DNA of 64,000 nucleotides from Jannaschia pohangensis (GCF_900113875.1 NZ_FORA01000008.1:1-64000), one strand, 5' to 3'; numbered from the stretch's first letter, positions 17,824-27,266 are shown. The notes: generated by a model from the letters alone, not told the origin. Numbers and translations are program-made.

Positions 17824-19485
17824 ATGCCGATCACACCCGAACCCGCCCCTGTTGACCCGGGGCTGCGCCGCCTCTCCCTGCCAGCGGGGGTGATATCGCT
17901 GATCGTCGCGGCCATCCTGATGCTGGCCTACAACGGCACCTTCTGGTCGCGGGGGGCCGACATCTTTGCGGGCCACCCGGGGCAGTTCATCGTGTTCGGC
18001 CTGGCGGTCTATGCCCTGCTCGTGTCCTTCGTAGGCGTCTTCAGCTTTCGCGTGATCGTGCGGCCCGCGCTGGCCGCGCTGCTGATCGTGTCGGCGGCGA
18101 CGTCCTACTACATGGACAACCTCGGCGTGATGATCGACCGGGACATGATCCAGAACGTCGCGACCACCACCTTCACCGAATCCAAGCACCTGGTGACCTT
18201 CGGGATTGTCGCGCATGTGACGTTGTTCGGGATTTTGCCGGCGGCGGCACTGTTCCTCGTGCGGGTCCAGCGGCAACGCTGGCTCTTTGCCCTTGGGGTA
18301 CCGGTGGCGATGTTCCTGGGCGGGCTTGCGGTCTCTGCGGCGCTTCTGATGACGAACTACGCCAGCTATGCCTCGGTCCTGCGGGAGCGGAAGGATTTCA
18401 TGGGCAGTTTTCAGCCCGGCGCACCGCTGGTCGCCACGATCCGCTATGCGAAGATGATGAACCGGTCGCGCGATATCGTCGTGGCTCCGCTCGGGCAGGA
18501 GGCCCGCAAGGGCCCGACCTATGACGCGCCGCGCAAGCCCGTCCTGACCATCATCGTCGCGGGCGAGACGGCGCGGGGGCAGAATTTCGCGCTCAATGGC
18601 TATGGTGTGCCGACGACTCCCGAATTGGCCGCACGCGATGTCATCAACTTTACCGACGTCAGCTCTTGCGGGACGGCGACGGCAGTGTCCTTGCCCTGCA
18701 TGTTCTCGCGCGACGGGCGGGCGGAGTATTCCTTCGACCGGGGTCTGGCGAACGAAAACCTGCTCGATGTGCTGACCCACGCGGGGTTCGACGTTGAATG
18801 GTGGGACAATAACACCGGGTCCAAGGCGGTGTCGGCGCGTGTGCCGACGCGATCTTTCACCAATTCGGAAAACGCGGAGTTCTGCCCGACCGGCGAATGC
18901 ATCGACGGCATCTTCATGCAGCATCTGGAGGCCTTCGTGCCGACGATCACCCGGGACACGGTTCTGGTCCTTCACCAGATCGGCAGCCACGGGCCGACCT
19001 ATCACCTGCGCTACCCCGAGGGGTTCGCGCGGTTCCTCCCCACCTGCGAGACGGCGGAGTTCAAGGATTGCACCGAGGAAGAGATCCGCAACGCCTATGA
19101 CAACACGATTGCCTATACCGACCAGGTGCTGGCCGAGACGATCGACTTTCTGATGGCGCAGGACGGGCTGGCCACGTCGCTGCTCTATGTGTCCGACCAC
19201 GGGGAGTCGCTTGGGGAAGGCGGGCTCTATCTGCACGGCGCGCCCTATTTCATGGCACCCGAGGTTCAGACGAAGGTGCCGATGATCCTGTGGATGTCGG
19301 AAAGCTTCAGACAGCAGCTGGCCCTGGACGCGGCCTGCATTGGGGCAGGGCGGGACGCGGCGCTCAGCCATGACAACCTCTTTTCGACGGTTCTGGGGCT
19401 TCTGGATGTCGAAACCGACGTGCGCGATCCGGACCTCGACATCGCATCCCCCTGCCGGACCCGGGTTCAGGTGACCCAGGGATGA
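17824..19485 (+). CDS. eptA: Lipid A phosphoethanolamine transferase EptA
   Basis: 553 residues. Five transmembrane helices occupy about the first 190 residues, followed by a periplasmic sulfatase-fold domain: VAGETARGQNFALNGY (metal-binding Glu), SCGTATAVSLPCMFS with nucleophile Thr284, HQIGSHGPTYHLRYP and VSDHGESLGEGG. It transfers phosphoethanolamine from phosphatidylethanolamine to lipid A, lowering surface negative charge and giving polymyxin tolerance. It heads a tight operon: dgkA begins inside its stop (ATGA), and a two-component pair follows. Confidence 0.94.
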   Translation: MPITPEPAPVDPGLRRLSLPAGVISLIVAAILMLAYNGTFWSRGADIFAGHPGQFIVFGLAVYALLVSFVGVFSFRVIVRPALAALLIVSAATSYYMDNLGVMIDRDMIQNVATTTFTESKHLVTFGIVAHVTLFGILPAAALFLVRVQRQRWLFALGVPVAMFLGGLAVSAALLMTNYASYASVLRERKDFMGSFQPGAPLVATIRYAKMMNRSRDIVVAPLGQEARKGPTYDAPRKPVLTIIVAGETARGQNFALNGYGVPTTPELAARDVINFTDVSSCGTATAVSLPCMFSRDGRAEYSFDRGLANENLLDVLTHAGFDVEWWDNNTGSKAVSARVPTRSFTNSENAEFCPTGECIDGIFMQHLEAFVPTITRDTVLVLHQIGSHGPTYHLRYPEGFARFLPTCETAEFKDCTEEEIRNAYDNTIAYTDQVLAETIDFLMAQDGLATSLLYVSDHGESLGEGGLYLHGAPYFMAPEVQTKVPMILWMSESFRQQLALDAACIGAGRDAALSHDNLFSTVLGLLDVETDVRDPDLDIASPCRTRVQVTQG

Positions 19486-19877
19486 GCGCGCCGGAGCAGA
19501 AGGTGGCCCCAAGGGTCACCGGCATCGCCCATGTCTTTGCCGCCACGGGCTATTCGCTGGCGGGGATGGTCCGCCTCTGGGGCGAGACGGCATTTCGACA
19601 CGAGGTCGGGGCCCTGGTGGCGAGCCTTGGCCTGCTGGCGGGCATCGGCGCGGGGCCGGTGGAACTGGCCGCTTTGGTCGGGCTGTTCCTGATCCTTTTC
19701 GCGGTGGAGGCGCTGAACACGGCGGTGGAATGCATCGTCGACCGGATTTCGCCGGAATGGGAGGAATACGCCCGCAACGCCAAGGACCTGGGGTCGTTTG
19801 CGGTGATGTGCCTCCTCCTCACCATCGTCCTTTTCGTTGCGGTGGTGGTCTGGGGCCATCTTGCCCTGTTCGGGTGA
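19482..19877 (+). CDS. dgkA: Diacylglycerol kinase DgkA
   Basis: 131 residues, typical of the small trimeric integral-membrane diacylglycerol kinase. Three transmembrane helices are visible, and the signature VEALNTAVECIVDRIS carries the catalytic and metal-binding Glu residues. It phosphorylates diacylglycerol, the by-product of EptA, back to phosphatidic acid. The 4-bp overlap with eptA fits this metabolic coupling. Confidence 0.94.
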   Translation: MSAPEQKVAPRVTGIAHVFAATGYSLAGMVRLWGETAFRHEVGALVASLGLLAGIGAGPVELAALVGLFLILFAVEALNTAVECIVDRISPEWEEYARNAKDLGSFAVMCLLLTIVLFVAVVVWGHLALFG

Positions 19878-19911
19878 CTCCGTGGTCTTAACCTCGGTGG
19901 CGCGGTGGTCT
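19845..19911 (+). promoter_or_regulatory. Direct GTGGTCT repeats ahead of the response regulator gene
   Basis: GTGGTCT occurs at 19845, 19882 and 19905; the last two are 23 bp apart, about two helical turns, in the 68-bp gap before the response regulator. Response regulators of this family bind direct repeats, so autoregulation is possible. The match may be chance in GC-rich DNA. Confidence 0.25.
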
Positions 19912-19945
19912 AGGGTCCGGTGTCGAAGACGGGGCCGGATGGAAC

Positions 19946-20605
19946 ATGCGCTTGCTGGTGGTGGAAGACGAAGCGGAGCTTGCCGCCGCCGCGAGCGAGC
20001 ACCTGCAGACCGTTGGTCATGCGGTGGATGTCGCCGGAACGTTCGACGCCGCGATGGCCGCCGCCCGGGCCACGTCCTATGCGTTGATCCTGCTGGACCT
20101 GCGGTTGCCGGACGGCGAGGGGCTGGATCTGCTGCGCGACCTGCGGGACCGGGGCGACAACACCCCCGTCCTGATCGTCACCGCGCGTGACCGCATCACC
20201 GAGCGGATTGCCGGGCTGGAGGCGGGGGCCGACGACTATCTGGTGAAACCCTATGACCTTGACGAAATGCTGGCCCGTGTGGCCGCCATCCTGCGGCGGA
20301 TCGACGGGGACCGCCGGGGCGACCGGCAGTTCGGGCCGCTGCGCATCGTCCCCGCCGACCGCAGTGTGACCCTTGACGGTCAGGTGATCGTCCTGACGCG
20401 CACCGAATGGGCCATCCTTGACCGGCTGAGCCGCAGACCGGACGTCATCGTCTCGCGGTCGGATCTGGAGGATGTCGTCTATGCCTTCGGCGAGGAGGTC
20501 GAGAGCAACGCCATCGCCGCCCATATCAGCCGGTTGCGCGGCAAACTGGGACGGGAAGCGGTGCTGACGATGCGGGGCCTCGGCTACCGGATGGGCAAAC
20601 CATGA
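19946..20605 (+). CDS. OmpR/QseB-PmrA family response regulator
   Basis: 219 residues. The receiver domain has the acidic pocket (VVEDEAE), phospho-acceptor Asp51 (LILLDLRLPDG), VTARD and the invariant Lys in LVKPYD. The C-terminal winged helix has RTEWAILDRLSRRPDVIVSRSDL and HISRLRGKLG. It is encoded with a sensor kinase (ATGA overlap) and eptA-dgkA, the usual setting for PmrA/QseB-type control of lipid A modification. The target promoter is not proven. Confidence 0.9.
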   Translation: MRLLVVEDEAELAAAASEHLQTVGHAVDVAGTFDAAMAAARATSYALILLDLRLPDGEGLDLLRDLRDRGDNTPVLIVTARDRITERIAGLEAGADDYLVKPYDLDEMLARVAAILRRIDGDRRGDRQFGPLRIVPADRSVTLDGQVIVLTRTEWAILDRLSRRPDVIVSRSDLEDVVYAFGEEVESNAIAAHISRLRGKLGREAVLTMRGLGYRMGKP

Positions 20606-21927
20606 GCGCGCGGCGCAGTTTGCGGCGCAGGCTCGCCGTTCTGATCAGTCTGGGGCTCGGGGCGGTCTGGCTGGTCGCGACCGGCCTCATGGCCTTCATC
20701 CTTCATACCGAACAGGATGAGTTTTCGGACCTGGCCCTGCGCGAGACGGCGATCCTGTTCCAGCCGATCCTGCTGAGCGAATGGCAGGACGGAACCAGCG
20801 CGGGCCTGCCTGCGGTCCCGGAACCGGCGGATGCGGGCGAAGCGCTGGTCTATCTGTTGCAGGACCGCGACGGCACGGTGTTCCTTCAGTCCGGGACCGC
20901 CGCCCTCGCGGAGCTTCCCGACGGGGCCCCGCGCGAAGGCTATCGCAGAACCCGCACCCATGCCTTCTATACCACTGCGCCCGATGCGGACGGGCGGTTC
21001 GTGACCTTCGGCGACCCGCTGGCCGAGCGGGACGAGGCCTTTCGCGAAAGCCTACTGGCCTTCGTGGTGCCGATGCTGGCGATGCTGCCGCTCGCCTACC
21101 TTCTGGTCAGCTGGATCGTTCAGACCGGACTGCGCCCCCTGGGCGACCTGCGCGCCGAGATCGCGAACCGGGGCGAAGGGCGGCTCGACCCGGTCGTGGT
21201 CGAAGGGCTGCCCGACGAATTGCAGGAGATCACCAGCAGCCTGAACGGGCTGATGAAGCGCCTTGGCACCGCGCTCGACGGGGAGCGGGCCTTCGCCACA
21301 AATGCCGCGCACGAATTGCGCACGCCCGTGGCCATCGCCTTGGCCCAAGTGCAGCGCCTGCGGACCGAGACGGCGGACCCCGGCGCGCTGACCCGCATTC
21401 AAAGCGTGGAGGCGACGCTGAACCGGATGTCGGATCTGGTGGCGCGCCTGCTTCAATTGGCCCGCGCCGATGCCGGGATCGGGGCGGGGCGGACGGACGA
21501 TCTGGTCGCGCTGCTCGGTCATGTTCTGGACGATGTCTTGCGCGACCCCGGTCAAGCGGGGCGCATCGTCACCACGCTGCCACAGGGGCCGGTGGCGGCG
21601 ATGATCGACCCCGATGCCTGGGCCATCGTGGCGGGCAACCTGATCGAGAACGGTCTGCGCCACGCGCCCGGGGACGCGCAGGTGACGGTGACGCTTGCCG
21701 GCGACGGGACGCTTCGCGTGGCCAACCCTGCGCCCGGACTGACGGAGGCCGACCCCGCGACCCTCACCCGGCGGTTCCAGCGCGGTAACCGGGCGGGCGC
21801 GGGCTTCGGTCTTGGCCTGCATATCGCAGACACCATCGCGCGCCAGGCAGGCGGACGCCTTGACGTGTCCCTTCAGGGCGACACCCCGATGTTCGAAGCG
21901 GCATTCACTGTTGCGCGCCCCGGGTGA
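20602..21927 (+). CDS. Sensor histidine kinase (PmrB/QseC-like)
   Basis: 441 residues. Two transmembrane helices (~12-38 and ~150-175) enclose a periplasmic sensor of ~110 residues. HAMP, HisKA with phospho-acceptor His237 in NAAHELRTPVAI, and HATPase_c motifs (GNLIENGLRHAP; a relaxed G1 box at TRRFQRGN; GAGFGLGLHIADTIA) follow. It phosphorylates the overlapping upstream response regulator. The periplasmic sensor lacks an obvious acidic iron-binding ExxE cluster like that of PmrB, so the stimulus is unknown. Confidence 0.9.
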   Translation: MSARRSLRRRLAVLISLGLGAVWLVATGLMAFILHTEQDEFSDLALRETAILFQPILLSEWQDGTSAGLPAVPEPADAGEALVYLLQDRDGTVFLQSGTAALAELPDGAPREGYRRTRTHAFYTTAPDADGRFVTFGDPLAERDEAFRESLLAFVVPMLAMLPLAYLLVSWIVQTGLRPLGDLRAEIANRGEGRLDPVVVEGLPDELQEITSSLNGLMKRLGTALDGERAFATNAAHELRTPVAIALAQVQRLRTETADPGALTRIQSVEATLNRMSDLVARLLQLARADAGIGAGRTDDLVALLGHVLDDVLRDPGQAGRIVTTLPQGPVAAMIDPDAWAIVAGNLIENGLRHAPGDAQVTVTLAGDGTLRVANPAPGLTEADPATLTRRFQRGNRAGAGFGLGLHIADTIARQAGGRLDVSLQGDTPMFEAAFTVARPG

Positions 21928-22098
21928 GCCGACGATCTGGCCTCGGTCGTCCTGTAGCGGGGTGGCACGGCTTCTTTGCGGGTCGCGGCGCCCCGTTTCC
22001 TGCGTTCGAACTTCCGGCGTCCCTTGACGCTCCGGCGCGCACCGGGCGCAATCGACACGTCAATAATGGCAGTTATGTAAAACCGCTTTTGGCCGATA

Positions 22099-22953
22099 CT
22101 ACCGCTTCTTGCCCTGAAACAGCAGCGACAATAGGCCCAGGGTCGCCGATGCTAGGATCAGGAGCAGGGACACCGCGTTCAGGACCGGGGTCGAGCCTTG
22201 CTTCAGCTTGTCGAACATCGTGATGGTCAGGGGCGAGTCGGACCCGACGAGCATCAGCGTCGTGTTGAAGTTCTCGAAACTCATCAGGATCGCGACCACG
22301 GCCGAGGCGACGATGGCGGGCAGCAGGAACGGCAGGGTGATCTGGCGGATCGCGCCCCATTTGCTGGCGCCAAGGTTCAGGGCGGCTTCCTCGAGGCTTG
22401 GGTCGAACTTCTCGAGCCGAGCCGAGATCACCAGCGTGGCGAAGGTGGTGATGAAGGAGAACTGCCCCAGGATCACCAGGATCAGGCCGGGGCGCAACCC
22501 GTCGAACCACAGGCCCGTGGCGTCCTCCAGCGTGTTGGCGACAGAGCTGGAAAACACCAGGATTGAAATGCCGAGGACTACGCCCGGAATGATGAGCGGC
22601 AGCAACATCAGCATGTAGAGGAGCGACTTGCCGCGAAAATCGTGACGCACGAACAGGAAGGCGTTGCAGGTGCCCACGGCCACCGCCAGCCCGGCGACCC
22701 AGGTCGCCACGAAGGCCGAGGTTCCGATGGACCGCAGGATCGAGCGTTCGTTGAAGACCCCGACGAAGGGGGCCTCGGTGCCGAAGAACCAGGCCAGGGT
22801 GAACCCCTCCCAGGGCAGCGACGGGAAGACGCTGTTGTTGAAGGCAAAGACGCAGACCACCGTCAGCGGCAGCGCCAGATAGACGAAAAACGCCGTGACA
22901 TAGGCCCGGTAGCACCATTTGGCGAAGGCGGGTTGCGGCACCGTGGGGATCAT
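22099..22953 (-). CDS. potC: ABC transporter permease, PotC-like
   Basis: 284 residues from the ATG at 22953, which overlaps the stop of the previous permease by 4 bp; longer upstream frames lie inside that gene. Six hydrophobic segments and the permease loop EEAALNLGASKWGAIRQITLP that docks on the ATPase. It is the second channel half of a polyamine/opine/thiamine-type importer with the three genes upstream. It is the last gene of the leftward operon. The following 171 bp (21928-22098), shared with the convergent kinase gene end, hold nothing recognisable. Confidence 0.9.
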   Translation of the reverse strand: MIPTVPQPAFAKWCYRAYVTAFFVYLALPLTVVCVFAFNNSVFPSLPWEGFTLAWFFGTEAPFVGVFNERSILRSIGTSAFVATWVAGLAVAVGTCNAFLFVRHDFRGKSLLYMLMLLPLIIPGVVLGISILVFSSSVANTLEDATGLWFDGLRPGLILVILGQFSFITTFATLVISARLEKFDPSLEEAALNLGASKWGAIRQITLPFLLPAIVASAVVAILMSFENFNTTLMLVGSDSPLTITMFDKLKQGSTPVLNAVSLLLILASATLGLLSLLFQGKKR

Positions 22954-23816
22954 GCGCGCCCCATCGTGTCGGTCAGCGACTGGCGCGACAGTTTCAGGCC
23001 GACGAAGATCACCAGGGAGGACAGGGCAAGCAACAGGAAGCCGAAGGCGGACCCGAGCTCCCAATTAAAGCGGGTGATGAACTGGGTATAGATCATGCCC
23101 GTGAACCACAGGCTGTCCTTGCCGCCCAGAAGGATGGGCGTCAGGTAATTCCCGAGCGACAGCATGAACACGACGATGCAGCCCGACACGATCCCGGGCA
23201 TCGCATGGGGGATGACGATTTCGCGCATCACCGCCGTGCTGCTGGCCCCCAGATCATAGCCCGCCTCGATCAGGCTGTCGTCGAGACTGTCGAGCGTGGT
23301 GACCAGGGGGACGACCATGAACAGGATCGAGGTATAGACCAGCCCCACCATGATCGCCGCGTCGTTGTAGAGCAGCTCGACCGGCCCGCTGACCAAACCC
23401 AGGGATTGCAACGCGTTCGAGATCACCCCGGTCTCGCGCAGCAGGATCATCCACCCGAAGGTGCGCACCAATTCTGACACCCAGAACGGGATCATGCACA
23501 TCAAAAACAGCGTCGTCTTGGTGCGACCCCGGGTCAGCTTGGCGATGTAATAGGCAATGGGAAAGCCCAGGATCAGGGTCAGGGCCGTCGCCGCGATCGA
23601 CATGATCGCCGTGCGCGCGAAGGTGCGCCAATAGAGCGGTTCGGTGAAGAACGCGGCATAGTTGGCGAACCCGGTCTCGTATTCGCGCGGCCCCACCTTT
23701 TCGCTGATCGAGACGACGAAGAGGCCGATGTGCGGCAGGATGATGAGAACGACCAGCCAGAGCAGGATCGGCGCCAGCAGCAGGTAGAACCCGAGACGAG
23801 AGGCATCGGCCCGCAT
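22950..23816 (-). CDS. potB: ABC transporter permease, PotB-like
   Basis: 288 residues from the ATG at 23816, two bases after the ATPase stop. Six transmembrane segments; docking loop SLIEAGYDLGASSTAVMREI followed by IPHAMPG. This is the first channel half of the PotABCD-type importer. The long N-terminal periplasmic loop (VGPREYETGFANYAAFF) is typical of PotB/opine permeases. Confidence 0.9.
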   Translation of the reverse strand: MRADASRLGFYLLLAPILLWLVVLIILPHIGLFVVSISEKVGPREYETGFANYAAFFTEPLYWRTFARTAIMSIAATALTLILGFPIAYYIAKLTRGRTKTTLFLMCMIPFWVSELVRTFGWMILLRETGVISNALQSLGLVSGPVELLYNDAAIMVGLVYTSILFMVVPLVTTLDSLDDSLIEAGYDLGASSTAVMREIVIPHAMPGIVSGCIVVFMLSLGNYLTPILLGGKDSLWFTGMIYTQFITRFNWELGSAFGFLLLALSSLVIFVGLKLSRQSLTDTMGRA

Positions 23817-23818
23817 CG

Positions 23819-24919
23819 TCACCCGCCCGTCGACGCATAGCAGCGGGCCTGCCGCGGATCCCACTGGGTAAACACCGTGTCACCGCGGCGCAGCGCCGCG
23901 AATTCGCCGGTCTGCGGCAGGGCGACCTTGAAGACGCTGCCGTCGTCGGCGCGGACGGTGACACTGCTGTTGGCCCCGTTGAAGAGGACCGAGTCGACCT
24001 GCGCTCGCTGCCGGTTGGGTCCCTGCCCCTCGCCCGTGGTGGCCAGGGCGATGGCCTCGGGGCGCAGGAACACCTGGGCTTTCTCTCCGACGCGCAGTCC
24101 CGTGTCGGCGGCCTCCACATGGATGTCGCCGCCCGCTTCGGCGGTCAGGGTCAGGGTGCGGCCATCGACGCGCGCAACCCTGGCATCGATGCGGTTCGCG
24201 TCACCGACGAAGCCCGCGACAAACGCGGTGGTCGGCGCGTGATAGACGTCATGGGGGCTGCCGATCTGTTCGAAGCGGCCCTTGTTCATGACGGCGATGT
24301 TGTCGCTCATCACCAGGGCCTCGGATTGGTCGTGGGTGATATAGACGAAGGTCGTGTTGAAGGCCGCCTGAAGCGACTTCAGCTCCACCTTCATGTGCTC
24401 GCGCAGCTTGAGGTCGAGCGCGCCGAGCGGCTCGTCCAGCAGCAGGACATCGGGCTCCAGCACCATGCAGCGCGCGATCGCCACCCGCTGCTTCTGGCCG
24501 CCGGACAGCTGATCGACCCGGCGCGCGGACACACCGGGCAGGCCGACACGCTCCAGAACGCTTTCGACCCGGGCGCGAATTTCGGCCCTGGGCACCCGGC
24601 GTTGCCGCAGGCCGAAGCCCACGTTGTCGCCGATGTTCATGGTCGGAAACAGGGCCAGATGTTGAAACACCATCGACACGGGGCGCTTGTTCGGTGGCAC
24701 GCCGATCATCGACTTGCCCTTGATCCGAAGGTCCCCGCCCGATGGCGACTGAAACCCCGCGATCATGCGCAGCAACGTCGTCTTGCCACAGCCCGAGGGC
24801 CCGAGGATCGAAAAGAACGACCCCTGCGGCACGTCGAAGCTGACCTGATCGACGGCGCGGAAGGCGTCGTAATCCTTGGTCAGGTCACGGCATTCCAGAT
24901 CGGGATGGGGGTCGGTCAA
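23819..24919 (-). CDS. potA: ABC transporter ATP-binding protein, PotA-like
   Basis: 366 residues, taking the TTG at 24919 as start: it is preceded by GAGAGG at good spacing and gives MTDPHPDLECRDLTKDYD, whereas the longer frame runs through the intergenic hairpin. Walker A GPSGCGKTTLLRM, signature LSGGQKQRVAIAR, Walker B LLLDEPLGAL and the H-loop THDQSEAL are intact. The C-terminal TOBE region (~250-366) is of the polyamine-importer kind. It energises the PotB/PotC channel. Confidence 0.9.
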   Translation of the reverse strand: MTDPHPDLECRDLTKDYDAFRAVDQVSFDVPQGSFFSILGPSGCGKTTLLRMIAGFQSPSGGDLRIKGKSMIGVPPNKRPVSMVFQHLALFPTMNIGDNVGFGLRQRRVPRAEIRARVESVLERVGLPGVSARRVDQLSGGQKQRVAIARCMVLEPDVLLLDEPLGALDLKLREHMKVELKSLQAAFNTTFVYITHDQSEALVMSDNIAVMNKGRFEQIGSPHDVYHAPTTAFVAGFVGDANRIDARVARVDGRTLTLTAEAGGDIHVEAADTGLRVGEKAQVFLRPEAIALATTGEGQGPNRQRAQVDSVLFNGANSSVTVRADDGSVFKVALPQTGEFAALRRGDTVFTQWDPRQARCYASTGG

Positions 24920-24940
24920 TATGCGGCCTCTCGGGGTCGG

Positions 24941-24964
24941 AAAGGGCACCTTGCGGTGCCCTTT
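24941..24964. promoter_or_regulatory. Perfect 10-bp stem-loop between the binding-protein gene and potA
   Basis: AAAGGGCACC-TTGC-GGTGCCCTTT lies between the stop of the solute-binding protein gene and the potA start. There is no long U-run. Such elements after binding-protein genes usually give partial termination or protect the upstream mRNA, so the binding protein is made in excess. Confidence 0.6.
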
Positions 24965-24981
24965 GCTTTGGTTCGATGGCC

Positions 24982-26043
24982 TCAGTTGGCGGCGTTGACG
25001 CGATCGAGCGTCGCGCCTTCCATCGCTTCCAATCCTGCGGGAACCGGCGGATACCACTTGATATTGTCGATGGCCGCCTGGTCGAAGCTGCCCTGATAGC
25101 GGGCTTTCAGATCGGCGCTGACCCCTTCGTCACCACCGACGGACGCGGTGAAATTGCCGGCCGAATTGGTGATCATCGCCGCGATCTCGGGGCGCATCAC
25201 GAAGTTGATCCAGTCATAGGCCGCATCATCGGCTCGACCGCGTGCGGGCAGGACGAAGGTATCGATCCAGCCCAGGGCGCCGGCCTCGGGGGCGACGAAG
25301 GTGATGTCGGGGTTGTCCGCGTTCAGCTGCCAGCCGCCGGTGTCCCAGGCCATCGCGGCCACGACTTCGCCCGACCGCAGCAGGTTCTGGATCTCGTCGC
25401 CGCCGTCCCAATAGGTCTTCACGTTCGGCTTGCACTCGGTCAGCTTGGCCTCGACCTGATCGAGGATGCCCTGATAGGCCGCCGTGTCGCCGTAAGCGGC
25501 GAAGGGGTCCAGCCCCATGGAAAAGGCGAAGCCGATCAACGTCGGCCGCTTGAGGCGGTAGGACACCTTGCCCGCCACCGAAGCGTCGCAGAGGTCGATA
25601 TAATCGGTCACATCGCCCGCCATCGCGGTGTTCACAACCAAGCCACTGGTGCCCCAGACATGGGGCAGGCCGTATACCTGACCGTCATAGGTGGTGTTGG
25701 CCGCCGTCGCCCCCAACATCGAGGGGATGAAAAGGTCGGCATTCACCTTCGACATGTCGATGGGTTTGTAGATGCCGAACTCTTCCTGCGCGCTGCTGAT
25801 CCGGTCCTGGCTAGGTTGGGCCAGGTCGAAGCCGCCGCCGTTGGTGGCGCGCAGCTTGGCGATCATTTCCTCGTTGTTGGAGGTGGTGACCTCGACGGTG
25901 TGGCCGGTCTCAGCCTCGAACAGGGCGATCACGTCATCGGGGGCATAGCCGCCCCAGGTCAGCAGACGCAGCGTTTCCGCCTGTGCGCCTTGTGCGGTCA
26001 GGGCCGCGATGACGGCCATGGTCGATACGAATGAAATCTTCAT
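24982..26043 (-). CDS. potD: Periplasmic polyamine-type solute-binding protein, PotD-like
   Basis: 353 residues with a Sec signal peptide (MKISFVSTMAVIAALTAQG, cleaved after AQA). The mature start ETLRLLTWGGYAPDDVIALFE and later LPHVWGTSGLVVN and MAWDTGGWQL are PotD/PotF-like. It captures the substrate in the periplasm and delivers it to PotBC. The ribosome site is AGGGAGAAGAACC. Because the operon also encodes a PuuA-like ligase, an amine or amino alcohol is a reasonable guess for the ligand; the sequence alone does not prove it. Confidence 0.88.
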   Translation of the reverse strand: MKISFVSTMAVIAALTAQGAQAETLRLLTWGGYAPDDVIALFEAETGHTVEVTTSNNEEMIAKLRATNGGGFDLAQPSQDRISSAQEEFGIYKPIDMSKVNADLFIPSMLGATAANTTYDGQVYGLPHVWGTSGLVVNTAMAGDVTDYIDLCDASVAGKVSYRLKRPTLIGFAFSMGLDPFAAYGDTAAYQGILDQVEAKLTECKPNVKTYWDGGDEIQNLLRSGEVVAAMAWDTGGWQLNADNPDITFVAPEAGALGWIDTFVLPARGRADDAAYDWINFVMRPEIAAMITNSAGNFTASVGGDEGVSADLKARYQGSFDQAAIDNIKWYPPVPAGLEAMEGATLDRVNAAN

Positions 26044-26076
26044 GGTTCTTCTCCCTCTGTGTGAACTCTCGTCGTG

Positions 26077-26091
26077 CCGGTCAAAGACCGG
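26077..26091. promoter_or_regulatory. Short stem-loop upstream of potD
   Basis: CCGGTC-AAA-GACCGG sits in the 68-bp gap between the alcohol dehydrogenase stop and potD. It may attenuate readthrough from the upstream catabolic genes or separate a potDABC transcription unit. Confidence 0.35.
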
Positions 26092-26111
26092 ATGTTTGTA
26101 ACGGTGATGCG

Positions 26112-27263
26112 TCAGCCCCCAAGACAGGCCAGCAGCAGGGCGCGGGTATTCTCCGCCGTCATCTCGACGGGGTTTCCGCCTGTGCTAGGGTCGCGCAGCG
26201 CACCCGCCACGATGCGGTCGATATCGGGGTCGGTAACCCCAAGCGCGGTCAGCGTGGCGGGGATGCCGAGCGACGCGTTCAACTCATCGACATAGGCGCA
26301 AAACCCGTCGAACCCGCCCGCGATCCCCAGATAGTCCGCCGCCTGTCCCATCCGGGCCGCGATGGCCGGGCGGTTGAATTGCAGCACGGCGGGCATGCAG
26401 ACCGCGTTCGTCGTGCCGTGGTGGGTATGGTACATCGCGCCGATCGGATGCGACAGGGCATGGATGGCGCCAAGCCCCTTCTGGAAGGCCGTCGCCCCCA
26501 TGGCCGCCGCCGACATCATCTGCGCCCGCGCCTCGATATCCGTGCCGTCGGCATAGGCGCGCGGCAGGTATTCCTTGACCAGCCGCATGCCCTCGAGCGC
26601 GATACCCTGCGACATCGGGTGGTAATGCGGCGAACAATAGGCCTCGACGCAATGGGCAAAGGCATCGAGGCCCGTGCCCGCCGTGATGAAACCCGGCATG
26701 CCCACCGTCAGCTCGGGGTCGCAGATCACCACCGTGGGCAGGAACTTCGGATGGAAGATGATCTTCTTTTCTTCCGTCTCCGAATTGGTGATGACCGACG
26801 CGCGGCCCACTTCCGATCCGGTGCCCGCCGTGGTCGGGACGGCGACGATGGGCGCGATGGCATCGGCGTCGGCGCGGGTCCACCAGTCGCCGATATCCTC
26901 GAAATCCCACAGCGGGCGCGTCTGCCCGGCGAGGAACGCGACCAGCTTGCCCAGGTCGAGGCCCGATCCGCCGCCGAAGGCCACCACCCCGTCATGCCCG
27001 CCGCCCTTGTAGGCGGCGACCCCGGCGGCGGCGTTCTTCTCGTTCGGGTTCGGGTCCACATCGGCAAAGATGGCCCGACCCAGACCCGCCGCCTCCAGCA
27101 GGTCCAGCGTCCGGGTGGTGATCTCCATCCCCGCAAGGCCCCGGTCGGTGACCAGCAGGGGTTTCGCGATGCCCGCCACGCGGCAGGCGTCGGCGATTTC
27201 GGAAATGCGTCCCGCGCCGAACCGGATGGACGTCGGGTAAGACCAATTGGCGGTCAGCGTCAT
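26112..27263 (-). CDS. Iron-containing (group III) alcohol dehydrogenase
   Basis: 383 residues, usual family length. The nucleotide-binding GGGSGLDLGK and the metal ligands in GLDAFAHCVEAYCSPHYHP and IHALSHPIGAMYHTHHG (Asp/His/His/His) are intact. It interconverts an alcohol and an aldehyde with NAD(P). It starts 3 bp after the aldehyde dehydrogenase stop, so the two enzymes likely work in sequence. With the PuuA-like ligase two genes upstream, oxidation of a gamma-glutamylated amino alcohol is proposed (inference). Confidence 0.9.
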   Translation of the reverse strand: MTLTANWSYPTSIRFGAGRISEIADACRVAGIAKPLLVTDRGLAGMEITTRTLDLLEAAGLGRAIFADVDPNPNEKNAAAGVAAYKGGGHDGVVAFGGGSGLDLGKLVAFLAGQTRPLWDFEDIGDWWTRADADAIAPIVAVPTTAGTGSEVGRASVITNSETEEKKIIFHPKFLPTVVICDPELTVGMPGFITAGTGLDAFAHCVEAYCSPHYHPMSQGIALEGMRLVKEYLPRAYADGTDIEARAQMMSAAAMGATAFQKGLGAIHALSHPIGAMYHTHHGTTNAVCMPAVLQFNRPAIAARMGQAADYLGIAGGFDGFCAYVDELNASLGIPATLTALGVTDPDIDRIVAGALRDPSTGGNPVEMTAENTRALLLACLGG

Positions 27264-27266
27264 GTC

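Noticed and set aside
21928-22098. Possible small gene or tRNA between the sensor kinase and the permease
   Set aside because: No start with ribosome site followed by a sensible frame, and no cloverleaf arms could be matched.
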